The notes under the pieces: generated by a model | Databases searched by the model: none | What the model was told of the DNA's origin: nothing | What the model saw: the letters and a program-made list of their open reading frames with translations, nothing else | Translations under genes and position numbers: made by a program | Shown here: piece after piece, positions 35,601 through 46,600 of the stretch | Numbering within the stretch: position 1 is the first letter of the stretch | Layout of the letters: each line of letters starts with the position of its first letter | NCBI RefSeq assembly: GCF_032854445.1 | Contig: NC_088302.1 | Location: 17,727,338-17,791,337, forward strand | DNA: 64,000 nt | Reading direction: 5' to 3' | Origin: Liolophura sinensis | Taxonomy: Eukaryota > Mollusca > Polyplacophora > Chitonida > Chitonidae

Positions 35601-38056
35601 TTTTTATGAGTTATGACCAGACTCTAAAAGTTCTGCTGATCTTAGAAAGATGTCTGGAAGTTAGGATATAAGTATCAGTGCCAAAAGTAATGTTTTTATG
35701 AGTTATAACCAGACTCTAAAAGTTCTGCTGATCTTAGAAAGATGTCTGGAAGTTAGGATATAAGTTTCAGCACCAAAAGTAATGTTTTTATGAGTTATGA
35801 CAGTAATTTGCCTCTTTAAATGCGTGTTTGTGGTAAAATGTTAGGTCCTTTGCAGTAATTCATATTTTCCAAAAATCTGTTCAAGAAAAGATTTTCTTGC
35901 TCTTGATGAAAGAAACCTTACAGTACATCTGAGTGTTATGCAACACAGAGAGAGTATCTTTTTGTTTTGTTGAATAATGATCATGCAATTTTTGATGTTT
36001 ACACACAACAGTAACTTATAGACTTTGTCCCTGTTGATCAGAGTGAGTTCAACCCCAAGAGCGATGTTTGTACGCTGAGACCAGTCACATTGAACCACCA
36101 CTCTCCAAACGACTTGTCAGTAGGAGAACTGTTTCTGGGCTTCCTCGAGTACTTCACCTTTACATTTGAGTAAGTGCCATTGGTTCGTCTTTGCTTGCTA
36201 AGTGACATTAGACCTGAACTCACTGCCCAGTGGTCAGACAGGGAATCATTTTACGTTTGGTGATAGTAAGCAGTTGAAATGAAAAAGAAAGAAAAAATTT
36301 TAATTTTTTTTACAAAGAAAATTTGCATTCTACCAACATCAAACTGAGTGAGAAAATCAGTGTATGGCATTTGGAAAAGTTGGTTTACTTCTGAATCTCC
36401 CATTTTTCCACGGATGAAAATACATCACCTCACTCACATAAGAATTATTCTTAAGAGGGATGGTAAATGCTGATTATTCAAATCAGCCATTATCTGATAT
36501 TGGCCCTCACTGACTCAGTTGTGTACAGCACCTGTTTTGCTGCAGACAACATATAGGACAACTTGACCATATAGGACAACTCTAGCTGGTTTGATCAAGG
36601 CTTTATGTCGGGAGGTTTGTCATTTACCTTAATGAGGCTTTCACCAGCCTCTGCTCAGTTTCCTCCACCCATAACCTTGGCAACCATTGTATTCTGGTAA
36701 GTGAACCAGCGTTTCTGCAGCGTATATACACGACTATATGGAGAGTAATTTTCTGATAGTACAGGAGATGGGAGATGCCCTCTCAACCCACAAATGGTAA
36801 AGACTGGAATTTACCTTTTTCAGAAGGCATATAGCATCGGTGAAATAAATGGAAATAAAATGAAATTTATGATGTTTAAAGTTACAGGAGAGATGCAATA
36901 AGTGTGCGCCAGGGAAAAGTTTTGCCCATTCATGTGGTGCAGCGACAGACAGAGGACAAGAGGCAGTGGAGCTGTCTATGTATTGAAGGTTAGAGGCTGA
37001 TCTTATGGTTACATGTTAGTGTCACACCTAGTGGCTAGCATGAAGGGTAGATGATAGTGTGAAGGTCAGAGGCTAGTCTCAAGGTCAGAGGCTGGCATGA
37101 AGGTTAGTTAAGCTCTTGTGAAGTTTAGGGTAGACTAATTTTTAGTTGCCTTGAAAGAAAGCAGCTAAAGCTTTGAAGACCCTGAAGTCAGTGCTCTGAA
37201 CTCTGCTCCATCTGGTATAGAAATTGCTTCATTTGTCCTACGACCAATACGGTCGCAGACTGAAACCAGTCCTCACTGGTTTAAGCTGTATGTCGGGAAT
37301 CTTGTTAGTTCTCTGGCAAGGGATGGTGGTTTACTCCAGGCATTCTAGTTTCCTTCAGCTATAAACATGACACCTCTCGTAGAAGGCAAAACTGTTTTTG
37401 TATGTACGTATTAAACAGAAATTAAGAAAGTCCTTTTACGCTTGAAAAACCTAAGTTTTCATATTACAATACCTTCCTACTTTCCAACCTTCCAAAGTAG
37501 CCTTAAAGCACATTTTCCAAGATCAGACAACATCAGTAACTTAGTCATGGTCAAAAGTTTGGGTGTGAATAATATTTGGTAAAATATTCTGTGGCGAATC
37601 CTCTCTGGAACATCATTACTCTTCTGTAAAGCACCACTGAAATGAATACATTAACCCAATTCTGTATTTGACCCAATACGTCTATTTTTCCCATGGCCAA
37701 GTTACTTATTATACCTGATTATGAGAGTTTTTAGACAATTATTTTAGATGGTTTTTTGTGCTGGAAGATGGGATGATAGCCTACTAAAAAAAGGTAAATT
37801 TCTTGCATCAAAAAATAATTTGGGTTTTTGTTTTCTCTAAAAATGCAGCTTTTGGGATTAAATTACATATACGGAAAATATTTGCACTTTTCAACTCTTT
37901 CTACATTTGCTTTCAGAACCATTTGAGCTGAGTAACACTGCCCGCTCTGTATTTGACACAGACAAGTTCAAGCAAATCCAGAAAGTGTTCCGAACTAGCT
38001 TTATGAAATTGGACAAAAAGAAAGATGTAAAGTTGGTCCTTAGAAAGGTTTGGTAG
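23627..38056 (+). CDS. GLD2: GLD2 / TENT2 cytoplasmic poly(A) RNA polymerase, complete, 12 coding exons
   Basis: GLD2 is a non-canonical nucleotidyltransferase that lengthens poly(A) tails of cytoplasmic mRNAs or monoadenylates small RNAs; it lacks its own RNA-binding domain and needs partners. Exons: 23627-24624, 25909-26146, 27326-27440, 27742-27833, 28609-28672, 29201-29267, 32816-32892, 34182-34310, 34825-34871, 36042-36169, 36888-36988, 37917-38056; 2196 nt, 731 residues, all phases agree. Seen: a long Q/H/S-rich N-terminus, GSSLSGFGTRKSDMDMCL with catalytic D470 and D472, SDVECDLNVNNLVGIRNT with D530, PLGLFIKYWARCQNINDA, and the PAP-associated segment LSVGELFLGFLEYF. The start at 23627 (MFPWMAHG) resembles the vertebrate MFPNS start; an in-frame ATG at 23504 would add 41 residues. 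The N-terminus is longer than the human one (whole protein about 480 residues). Confidence 0.95.
25280..25560 (+). mobile_element. Possible degenerate SINE (tRNA-like head)
   Basis: CAGAGGTGGAGAGATTGG and GAAGATGTAGGTTCAATCC resemble a worn A box and B box about 60 bp apart. They are followed by GTGAGTGGAGTGGAGTGACTGG. The resemblance to the other two families is weak and the 3' limit is uncertain. It lies in a GLD2 intron. Confidence 0.4.
26478..26695. repeat. Dispersed repeat R3, single copy
   Basis: CATAAAATTCGTCCA, GATTCTGAGAGTTCTG, TTAGAAAGGTGTTTTGAG, GATATTCTACTGGCAAA and TTTAGGGTTATTTAGGGTA are shared in order with 42255-42490 and 44128-44340. The middle is the ancestor-like form of the 92-bp array at 35070-35800. 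The origin of the family is unknown. Confidence 0.65.
27007..27270 (+). mobile_element. SINE family A, full length with target-site duplication
   Basis: The copy has the complete head-to-tail structure starting GGGCCTCCATGGCTCGGCTGG and ending in the AT-rich tail. Direct repeats AACAATTTTA flank it at 26997-27006 and 27271-27280. It lies in the GLD2 intron just before the exon at 27326. Confidence 0.87.
28114..28376 (+). mobile_element. SINE family A, full length, older copy
   Basis: GGGGCCTGTGTGGCCAAAGG starts a diverged but complete family A copy ending near ATCAAATAAACTAACAA. Flanking 13-bp near-identical repeats ATGTTAAGGTAAA (28101-28113) and ATGTTAAGATAAA (28377-28389) mark the insertion. 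Confidence 0.82.
28671..28862 (+). repeat. 93-bp tandem duplication starting at a GLD2 donor site
   Basis: TAGACCTT recurs at 28678 and 28771, 93 bp apart, within two near-identical copies (GAGTTATTGTCCTACTGCTACATGTAACACTGAAG in both). Copy 1 begins at the exon end and functional donor (TGTT then GTAAGTAG). In copy 2 the equivalent site has become TTGTTAAGTAG, a decayed donor. Confidence 0.85.
30690..32660. repeat. 86-bp minisatellite, about 18 units, with older short-period flanks
   Basis: Units of 86 bp built around GGGGCATCATCTCCAGGTGA and GGGCATCATGTCTGGCAGGG recur with exact spacing from about 31021 to 32483 (18 landmarks, 17 x 86 bp). Both flanks (30690-30960, 32530-32660) are looser repeats of a GGGGCATCAAGTCTGGATG-like motif of about 20 bp, suggesting the 86-mer arose from a shorter repeat. 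It fills the GLD2 intron between 29268 and 32815. Frames open through it are periodicity artefacts. Confidence 0.93.
32981..33160 (-). mobile_element. SINE family A with long (TTTA/TTAC)n tail
   Basis: A run of TTTATTTACTTATTTA-type repeats is followed by GATCGGTGTTTTATGCCAAACTCAAGAATATTTCAC and a partly preserved body up to about 33150. The head is lost. It lies in the GLD2 intron after the exon at 32816-32892. Confidence 0.8.
33270..33464. mobile_element. MITE-like element, family M2
   Basis: The right terminus AGATAGCTTCACGATCCTGG and inner text AACAATTTTAAAGTGATTTGAAATTCTGA match the M2 copy at 16512-16704. The left terminus (CCTCAGGATCAAAAATTCAG) is more diverged. Confidence 0.65.
33972..34108 (-). 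mobile_element. SINE family A, partial
   Basis: TTTATTTATTTATTTATTTG, ACTCAAGAATATTTCACGTATACGATGG and GGTGGTGGGAAACTCGGCA are present; most of the body and the head are missing. It is 70 bp upstream of the GLD2 exon at 34182. Confidence 0.75.
35065..35802. repeat. 92-bp tandem array, about 8 copies, in GLD2 intron
   Basis: The unit contains ACTCTAAAAGTTCTGTTGAT, CTTAGAAAGATGTCTGGAAG and CCAAAAGTAATGTTTTTATG; ACTCTAAAAG recurs at 35161, 35253, 35345 and so on, exactly 92 bp apart. The unit aligns with the middle of dispersed repeat R3 (see 26478, 42255, 44128), and the right flank continues into R3-like text (AATTTGCCTC). Confidence 0.92.
36480..36730 (+). mobile_element. Degenerate SINE-like family C
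   Basis: CTTTATGTCGGGAGGTTTGT and CTCAGTTTCCTCCACCCATAACC parallel GCTGTATGTCGGGAATCTTG and CTAGTTTCCTTCAGCTATAAAC at 37225-37400. Both are heavily worn. They lie in GLD2 introns. Confidence 0.45.
36985..37115 (+). repeat. Degenerate tandem repeat starting at a GLD2 donor site
   Basis: The exon end TTGAAG with donor GTTAGAGGCT is followed by imperfect repeats of the same text: GTGAAGGTCAGAGGCTAG, CAAGGTCAGAGGCTGG and ATGAAGGTTAG. Period is about 25-40 bp and irregular. The functional donor is the first; later copies read GGTCAGAG or GGTTAGTT. Confidence 0.65.
37225..37405 (+). mobile_element. Degenerate SINE-like family C
   Basis: GACTGAAACCAGTCCTCACTGG, TTTAAGCTGTATGTCGGGAA and GGTTTACTCCAGGCATTCTAG resemble the reverse of GTAAACCACC / GGAAACCGG-type segments seen at 590, 52920 and 56570. 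It lies in the last GLD2 intron. Confidence 0.45.
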
Positions 38057-38212
38057 TCCGGAGATATTTAATTACAGAACTGTAAGCATTAGATTTTTCC
38101 TTTTGTGGATATTCTGTGTGAAAGTGAGGAGAAAAGTGTGACTGACGTGAATTTGAAAATTTTGAATGAAACGTGTGATAATTTAATAAGGAAACGTGAG
38201 GTAACAATGTGA

Positions 38213-38218
38213 AATAAA
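38213..38218 (+). terminator. GLD2: Candidate polyadenylation signal of GLD2
   Basis: The first AATAAA after the GLD2 stop codon (38054-38056) is about 160 bp downstream, followed by a GT-rich stretch near 38263-38280. It is the simplest candidate for the 3' end. Later AATAAA hexamers also exist, so alternative ends are possible. Confidence 0.5.
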
Positions 38219-39232
38219 CTGCGTATCAGGTGTGATTGTATCAAGTTTCACGTTACAGTGTGTAGGAAAGTGTTGTTGTATTGTGAATACCACTGAATAA
38301 TGCCCCTCCAAGAAATCCTGTCAAGTTCAGTGTATGGACATCATTCTGAAGGGCTAAGAAGCTGTTTGTGCTTTGTATCCACCAAAAATCTTTACAAAAA
38401 ATATACGTTTTTGACATCCAAAATTACAGTGGCTGGTATTTAGAAAGCACTTCACAGTGGTGAAAACACATTGACATGGTTCGATTTGTTATTCCAACTT
38501 CCACATTAATTAATTCATGTCAGTCAGCAAGTGTGAATTTCACATAATTTTTGTAGTATGATACTTATACAAATCGTGTGAAATGTCCTGTGATGGTTTG
38601 ATTCAGAAGTTGCAAATAGCTCTACATGAATGTGCATTCACAGCTGCTGGATAAGACCGGTAAATATTTCCACCTCATTGATACCTTAAGATGCCTTAAA
38701 TCTCAATATCATCCTTTGATTATTCATAAATTAGATTATGCGACACCTCAGGGTTTAGGGTGTGGCCTAAAACATTTTGATTTGATTACTGTAATTCTTT
38801 GCATCAAAACTCAGTCTCATAACAATGGTGCTGAGTCATATCATTAACCGTTTATGTCAAGTAAAGAGATGCATGTTGTAGGTTTGTGAGCTTTTGTTTT
38901 ACTCTTTTTTTATACTGCGCTGTTAAAATGGTAAAGTTGTGAAATCCCCAAAAATATTTTTCAGCAGATAACAACTCTACTTTAAGTTTCCTTTTATAGT
39001 TCAAACTGTTTTAAGCTTTGTCTTTCAGTTAAATTTGTCATCTGTAAATTACGCAGATCTGTAAAACTAAATAGCAGATAGGCAACATGTATATGGCGAG
39101 ACAGAGATAGTACCAAAAATGTACAGAAAAGTGATTTTATCACAAATGATTTTACAAGTAAATGTTCTGTAAACACAACTGTTTGTTGCTCTGTTTTATG
39201 ATTGCGTTTTTTTTAGACTGTATGAGATCAAA

Positions 39233-39472
39233 GTACCCTAATTCCTCAACCTTTTCGCCTAAGAAAGAGCAACCTTCAGTGCAATTTATGCATGGTTTTA
39301 AATTGCCTTTGAAGGCAAAACTACATTGGTTGGATTGGGCAATTTCTGGGCTTCACAAAAAGTATAATTTAATAATATAATCAATCTACATGGAACAATG
39401 CCCTCAGAAGTTGCTTGAATAAACATCTGGCTAACATGCGAAAAGGTTGAAAAATTACAGAACTTAAACGTC
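39233..39472. mobile_element. MITE-like element, family M1
   Basis: Inverted ends GTACCCTAATTCCTCAACC and GGTTGAAAAATTACAG flank a core with GCAAAACTACATTGGTTGGA and TTGCTTGAATAAACA. It is shared with copies at 18337 and 63682. Confidence 0.8.
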
Positions 39473-39639
39473 AAACCCAGAATAGTGGCCACAATACAAA
39501 AATAGAATGCATATTTTTGGCTTTTGACAATGGTGGATTTTGTTTGACGTTTACCAACATTATTCAAGTGATATAATGATTTGATTGACATATTAGATTG
39601 TTGTATATTGCCATAAGAATTTTTCATTGATTTGTTGAT

Positions 39640-39850
39640 TAGTATTACGAGTGGAGAACCCAGGGGTGCCGCGGGGTAAAGCTCTGACAATTGGCAAACA
39701 ACTGACAACCTTTCCCACATGTGACGTTCAGATATTCATACCATACTCGTGGTGGACAGGTGATCTTTCACAAAGCGAGCAGGAGAACCTACAAATTCCC
39801 TGTCCAAGGCTGGTCTTGAACCTGGACCTAATCTGTCCGGCTCCCTAATG
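39640..39850 (-). mobile_element. SINE-like family C copy
   Basis: GTGGAGAACCCAGGGGTGCC, AACTGACAACCTTTCCCACATG, CCATACTCGTGGTGGACAGG and AAGGCTGGTCTTGAACCTGGACC match, in order, the copy at 52920-53115 and the shorter fragments. Confidence 0.6.
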
Positions 39851-40404
39851 TCACAATGATGTGTGGTTTTAGCATGGAGGTATATATTCAACAGCTATTT
39901 ACTTAACCACCTCTCTGGAACATATCACGCTGACTGACTGATTGTTTTAACTCCAATGCAGTATTCAAAAATATTTGACTTTTTGTCTGAGGTAGTCACC
40001 GCTAGACTTCAACCAACTTTTCCCCACATGACACACTACCATCACCCCCACCTCACAATAACCACCCAGAGCGAGCTTCAGGTAGTGCCCCGAGGGGCCA
40101 CTCCTGTTGAAGTCCTGACATGAGTGGTAGTATAAACAGAGGGACATCCATGTATCCTTCCAGTCTGAAGATTAACAACCACTCAGTAGTAGTATACATG
40201 TAGGCTATTCAGTGTTTTCCCATCAAGCTAATGCCAATGACAAGGTAATGCCAATGACAAGCCAATGCAAAAACACATGACTAAGAATATTTTCACTAAT
40301 GAACTTTGTTGTATTATAAGCCGAGCATCATTGCTACATTTTTGCAATAAAAGTTCTCTTCCCTGCAATTGGCTTAAAATGCGACAAGACATTGTTCACA
40401 AGTT

Positions 40405-40538
40405 TCAGCAACCTGCGGATGGTTGTGGGTTTCCTTCAGGCTCCACCTGATTTCCTCCCATCCTAATGCTGGCTGCCATCATATAAGTGAAATATTCTTG
40501 AGTACACTGTAAAACACCTGTCAAATAAATAAAATAAA
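40405..40538 (+). mobile_element. SINE family A, 5'-truncated
   Basis: CAGCAACCTGCGGATGGTTG, ATAAGTGAAATATTCTTGAG and CAAATAAATAAAATAAAT form the 3' half of family A in plus orientation. The head is missing. Confidence 0.82.
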
Positions 40539-41834
40539 TCAAGTTAATGCATCCTGCCCATTAACATGATTGATCCCTGGATATAAACACTGTCAGAAGT
40601 AGCTGTTCCACTGTCAGACAGCTCTCACCTGCTATTCCTCAATTGTGGCGTCCTACTTGCAATGCATCTCCCCTGCTGCACACTGTGATCTTGGCCAATA
40701 TACCTTCCGACTAGGCCATTACGCTTTACAACTAGGCCAATACAACTTTCCACTAGGCCAATATACATCCCACTAGGCCCAACAACCTTACACTGGACAT
40801 ATGTTTTCCATAGCTGCATTAGCATTATTCAGGTAATAACAGGCAGTCAATTAATAAAATTCTACACACAATACCGACAATTAAATTAAAATGACACATA
40901 CTGGTTTGTAAAAGTTGTTTATCATGAAGTACAACAATTCATACATATCATACAGCTGCTGTGTACTCCTTCTCATCATCATAAGTTAGACATTCATCAC
41001 CACTAACCTCCTGACATCTTGTTACACACGCCTTAATGACACGTACTTTGTTCACTGCACGCACCCATACTTGATTTACATCCATTAAATATTATTTTTA
41101 AAGGCACACAAACTTCTATTTATTAACTTGGAATCAACAAATTTGAATCTTTATACATTATTAACTATAAACAGAAAGAGAACAATGATGAGGCCTAGGT
41201 GTTACTTAGGTGTTAAAAATACATGTAAATACATTAAAAAAAGTAGAAGAATGCAATGTTAAACTTTCAAAATAACTAAACACGAACCTAACAACAATTA
41301 TCTAGGATAAAACTAACCTTTATCATGTTTTTTGAGTGAAACAGTGTGTTTTGTTTAAATGATGAAAACATTTCAATGAACTATAAAAATTCAATTAAAA
41401 GTTTTATCATTCAACTTGAGTATGATTAAATGTATATTACACTAAAACTATAATTAAACTTACTGCCAAATATTTGGTTAAAACCATTCAATCATAAAAC
41501 CACATGCAATGTCTTCTGAGAGAAAAATACTTGTGAGGCTGGATATAAATTTAGAAAATATCGTGACTAGGTTCAGTATTGTTTAGAATGAGGAATGTCA
41601 TGCAAATTAGCCAGGTGTTACAAATGAATGATGATATGAGGGGTATGCACATCCGTGTGCACATTCTCTCAGATGAAATGGCATTATATTGTCATTAATA
41701 ATATATAAAGCACAAAGATTTTTTAAGATGAACTTTTAACACCCATCTTCTGATTCAACACTGAAAGCTGAAATATTTCTTTACTTCCCAAATTATACTG
41801 ACATTTTTTAATCCTATGGTGGGCTTAATAGACA

Positions 41835-42050
41835 AGCCCTGGGATCACCAAGTGATCGGAGACATAAGTCAAAATATCAAATCTCTTTCAAAATGCTATT
41901 GTAACGATGTGCTATTGTAACAAGGTCTAAATATTGCCTGACAATGTAAATTCTGGATATGTTAATGCACAATAAATTTCTGCTAAAATAATGGAAAGGA
42001 ACATACCAAATTTAATGATTAAAATTTTGTCACTTCGTGATCCCAGGGCC
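41835..42050. mobile_element. MITE-like element, family M2
   Basis: Inverted ends AGCCCTGGGATCACCAAGTG and CACTTCGTGATCCCAGGGCC are nearly perfect. The core carries ATGGAAAGGAACATACCAAA, the complement of text in the 16512 copy, so this copy is in the opposite orientation. Confidence 0.82.
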
Positions 42051-42254
42051 ATAATGACAATATAAAGAAGTGACCTATCATAAAATATCAACTTTTGACC
42101 TCAGAAATAAAACATTTAACTTTTAACTTTTGACCTCAAAAATAATTTCTTGTAATTTTTCACCCAAAAATCACTCTGCTGTACCAAGATGGCGCATGAA
42201 ATCATACCTGATCAACAGTACATGTAAATCATATAAAGTCACATGATTTTCATT

Positions 42255-42490
42255 ACCTACCCTAAATTACCTAAAACTTTGTCCATGACTAAGTTGCTCA
42301 ATTTTGTAGATACTGTGAGTTCTACTGATTTCAGAAAGGTGTTTTGAGGGGTATTTGGAAGGAAGGATGATATTCTACTGAGAAAATATTAATTTTAGCA
42401 CCAGAGGCAATATCTCATGACATTTATCTGACAAAAATTTTTATTTGCCAAAAATGCTCATTTGTGGCCAAATTTTTAGGTTATCTAGGG
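42255..42490. repeat. Dispersed repeat R3 copy
   Basis: ACTTTGTCCATGACTAAGTTGC, GATTTCAGAAAGGTGTTTTGAG, GATGATATTCTACTG, AATATCTCATGACATTTAT and AATTTTTAGGTTATCTAGGG recur in the same order at 44128-44340. Confidence 0.75.
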
Positions 42491-43666
42491 CACCAGTATT
42501 AATCATTTCCGTGATGTGGATACTGGTGCATGTACTTCTTACTTCTTACACACCAATATGCTTTATGTCCATCCTACTAAAGCCTGGCTAATATGGAACC
42601 AGATACCTTGGATCTTTTGAGTTGGTTGTGGAGTCAATACAATATACCCTAATTCTTTTAATTTTTGGGACAAAAATAAGTATTGTTGAAACTAAAATAC
42701 TGCATTTCTTTGGAAGAGTAAAGATATGAGTAGGTTGTTCATTAGATGGTCTAACCATGTGAGAAAAAATAAACTTAATATCCGTGCTACAATTACATAG
42801 ATATTGCATTAAAAGAAATAGGATACAATTAACTATAATGCAAAAATAACTATCATCTGCCTGGCTAATATCGCAAAATGTTGCCTGTGCCATAAAATGT
42901 AAAAAGAGGTAATCTTTTTGCAACATTACAACCTTGATTTTGGACATTAACATAAAAATTAAATATTTCCCATACATTTGCATGTACAAAATGCAAGAAC
43001 TCAAACCAACAAATCTTCATCAATAACATTTCAACATACTCAACATTTTCAGCTAAAAATCAAGTACATGTGACTGCACCCCTGTTACCATCCTGAAGTG
43101 GTAAAGTGAGCATTCTAATTAAAGTATTTTGAGCCTACACTAATAACTCAAATCAAAAATCAAATATAATTTCTATTAAAACAGCTAAATTTTGAACAGG
43201 TAATTAAAACATGGCATAGAATAATACGTATGTGTCATCTTAATCTTACACTGTTTACATTTATCTATCATGTGCAGCCAAATAATGTCTCTCTTAAAGA
43301 TGTATAAATAGTTTATAAATAGACAGGCATAATTTGAGCAACTTCCGCTTAAGTACGAACTGACGTCATATTTTTTGAAAACAGCAGTTTTTCTCATCCA
43401 CTTAAAATTTCACCCTTAAGATAAAGCAGGTGATGGTAAACACATATTTGCATAATACTTTACATGTAGGAAATTTACTACCTACTCTGTAGATAATGAA
43501 GTTTTGAAAATCCAAAAATCAGTCATCCCTAAACAAATCCTCACCTAATGTGGATTATTTGATAAGAAAAAAATATCGATGAAATAAAGCTTTATGCATT
43601 AATGAGGTGATGCTGGTATTACTTATTCTCCGTGTAAGTTGACATCATTATCCATGAATCACAGCT

Positions 43667-46600
43667 TTACCTGTCCAAATAATGAGGATGATATCGTGGA
43701 TGAGATCTAGTGTCCACAAACTCCCCTCTTATCAAGCACTGTATAACCCATTCTGTGGACACAACAGGTACGTTGGCTAGCTCCGACTTAACGATGAAAC
43801 TTTTGGGACACGTACAATCTGTTACGACAACACCCAAGTCTTTATCTGTGCAAAAAACAGAAACACGCACAGCAGTTTATTAGGATATTTCCACAATCTT
43901 TTTGCAAGGTGGCGGGATGAATTCAGTTGGCACTACTACATTAAAACACAGCCTCGCGCTTGCCGAACTTTAGAGAGCATGCCGCGAGGAGGGTGATTAA
44001 TTAGTCTCGCACTGCTCAGCACTAACCAATAGATCGTACGATGGGTGCCACTGACAATGGCACCCAATTGTACAGACAATGCTCACAGGGCTAGAGATTG
44101 CAGTGGAGGCCATTAATCCCAACTACCGTACATGACATAAAATTTTGTCCACGACTAAGTTGCCGTTTTTCCAGATTCTGGGAGCTCTACTGATTTTAGA
44201 AAGGTGCTTTGAGAGGTGTTAGGAAGGCAGGGTGGTATCCTACTGGGTAAATTTTAGCAGCAGAAGTAATATCTCATGACATTTATTTGCCTCCAAAAAT
44301 GCTCTTCTGTGGTCAAATTTTTAGGTCATTTAGGGTAGTGCCAAAGCAGTATATCAGAGGACTGAACTGGAAAACAATTACTCCATAACCATCAATTTCA
44401 AATACATAATTTCATGGAATTCCAAACAATTCCTGTTGTATAGTACCATAATTGGTGAAAAATCAATGAAATGGAAGTAACAACCAACAATAATACACCC
44501 ATTTTGTAGATGACTTGATCTGATTATTGTTGTATGGGTACTAAGTATGACCCCATTTCTAAGATGACGGTTCACTTTGAATCTGAGAGAAATGGGGGAA
44601 ATTGTCTCAACCTCAAAATGTTTACCGTTCTAAACTGTGACCGTTATTAAGAACGGACTGAAAATTTTATGACAAAATTGAAAAGCAGTACTTATATTCT
44701 AAGGTAAGTAATAATACTGGTTAGGACTACTGAAGTCTGAGTTAAGTGCAACACAGCTTTGTAATGTCGTGGTATGGTGTCTAACAGACCAGAGATTAAA
44801 ATACAACCTCCAATGGCGTTTCCAGCAAGATGACATCCATGAATTCTGACTGATTTACAGTTTCTCAGTCAAACTGTTCTTCATTAATTTCTAAACAAGA
44901 TTCTAAAGTTGAAACCAACAAGCAATCAGAATTGGCAGTTCTAAAATCAGCAAAGATGTTTTGTCCTTGGATAATCAGGCACTGACAGAAGGGAATGATG
45001 TGTCCCAATCCAGCTCATGCTCGGTCAGCTACAGCAGCAAATGCTTATCTCCCTCAAGGCAGCCAAGCGGCCCTTGACCAATGCTTATCTCCTTCAGGGT
45101 ATCCAAGCGGCCCTTGACCAATGCTTATCTCCTTCAGGGCAGCCAATTGGCCCTTGACCAATGCTTATCTCCCTCAGGGCAGCCAATCGGCCCTTGACCA
45201 ATGCTTATCTCCCTCAGGGCAGCCAATCGGCCCTTGACCAATGCTTATCTCTCTCAGGGCAGCCAAGCGGCCCTTGACCAATGCTTATCTCCCTCAAGGC
45301 AGCCAAGTGGCCCTTGACTAATGCTTATCTTCCTCAGGGCAACCAAGCGGCCCTTGACCCATACTTATCTCCCTCAGGGCAGCCAATCGGCCCTTGACCA
45401 ATGCTTATCTCCCTCAAGGCAGCCAATCGGCCCTTGATCCATACTTATCTCCTGTCAAGGCAGCCAATCTGGTCTTGACCAATGCTTATCTCCCTCAGGG
45501 CAGCCAATCGGCCCTTGACCAATGCTTATCTCCCTCAAGGCAGCCAATCGGCCCTTGATCCATACTTATCTCGTGTCAAGGCAGCCAATCTGGTCTTGAC
45601 CAATGCTTATCTCCCCTAAAGGCAGCCAATTAGGTCACAAGCTCAACTCTGGCTCTTGTCAATTCTGTTCCTGCTTTAAAAGGATATAGAATCAACGCTG
45701 AATGGCTGACTAGACATAGGGCCTCCTGAGTTAACTCTTGTAGCCTGTGACACATCTGAATAAATGTGCCATACTTTAAATTTCCATTAGGCAAGTCATA
45801 GCCTGTACCTGCCTATCTCTCACATCAGCCAATCAGAATCAATTCTGTATCCCTTTAAGTCAGAAGGATAGTGGGGTAACTTATGCTGCGGTGTGTTTCT
45901 TCAGGTTCTGGCTGGTTCCATCCTCCCACAAACTTGATCAACCACAATCACATAAATGACATATGCACAAATATGGCACAAACTCCAATTTACCCACTCA
46001 TCCATCAACTAAGCTACTGGTGAGAAAAGGTTTGGCACTTACCCACTCATCTATCAACTAAGCTACTGGTGAGAAAAGGTTTGGTACTTACCCACTCAAC
46101 TATCAACTAAACTACCAGTGAGATGAAGGTTTGGTACCTACCCACTCGTCCATCAACTAAGCTACTAGAAAGAAGGAGGTTTGGTACTTACCCACTGGTC
46201 CATCAACTAAGCTACTAGCGAGAAGAAGGTGTGGTACTTAACCACTCATCCATCAGCCAAGCTACTAGTTGGAAGGTTTGGTACTTACCCACTGGTCCAT
46301 CAACTAAGCTACTAGTGAGAAGAAGGTTTGGTACTTACCCACTCATCTATCAACTAAGCTACTGGTGAGAAAATATTTGGTACTTACCCCCTCATCTATC
46401 AACTAAGCTACTTGTGAGAAGAAGGTTTGGTACTTAACCACTCATCCATCAACTAAGCTACTTGTGAGAAGAAGGTTTGGTAATTACCCACTCATCTATC
46501 AACTAATCTACTGGTGAGAAGAAAGTTTGGTACTTACCCACTCATCCATCAACTAAGCTACTAGTGAGAAGAAGGTTTGGTAATTACCCCCTCATCTATC

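Larger units (their letters stand above)
38219..43666. other. Intergenic / 3'UTR region between GLD2 and TP53BP1
   Basis: The two genes converge here. No exon of a recognisable protein was found on either strand. The region holds an M1 MITE (39233), a family C SINE remnant (39640), a truncated family A SINE (40405), a degenerate CTAGGCCAATA repeat (about 40690-40790), an M2 MITE (41835) and an R3 repeat (42255). The part nearest 43667 is probably the TP53BP1 3'UTR. The 138-codon frame at 42588-43004 has no family resemblance. Confidence 0.6.

Noticed and set aside
42588-43004. 138-codon open frame on the minus strand
   Set aside because: It is AT-driven, Cys/Ile/Leu-rich without domain or exon signals, and lies in the probable TP53BP1 3'UTR/intergenic region.
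43667-43672. Possible further splice donor (GACAG followed by GTAAAG) at the TP53BP1 stop codon
   Set aside because: The frame ends at TAA in the same place and length relative to the human C-terminus, and no downstream exon was recognised.
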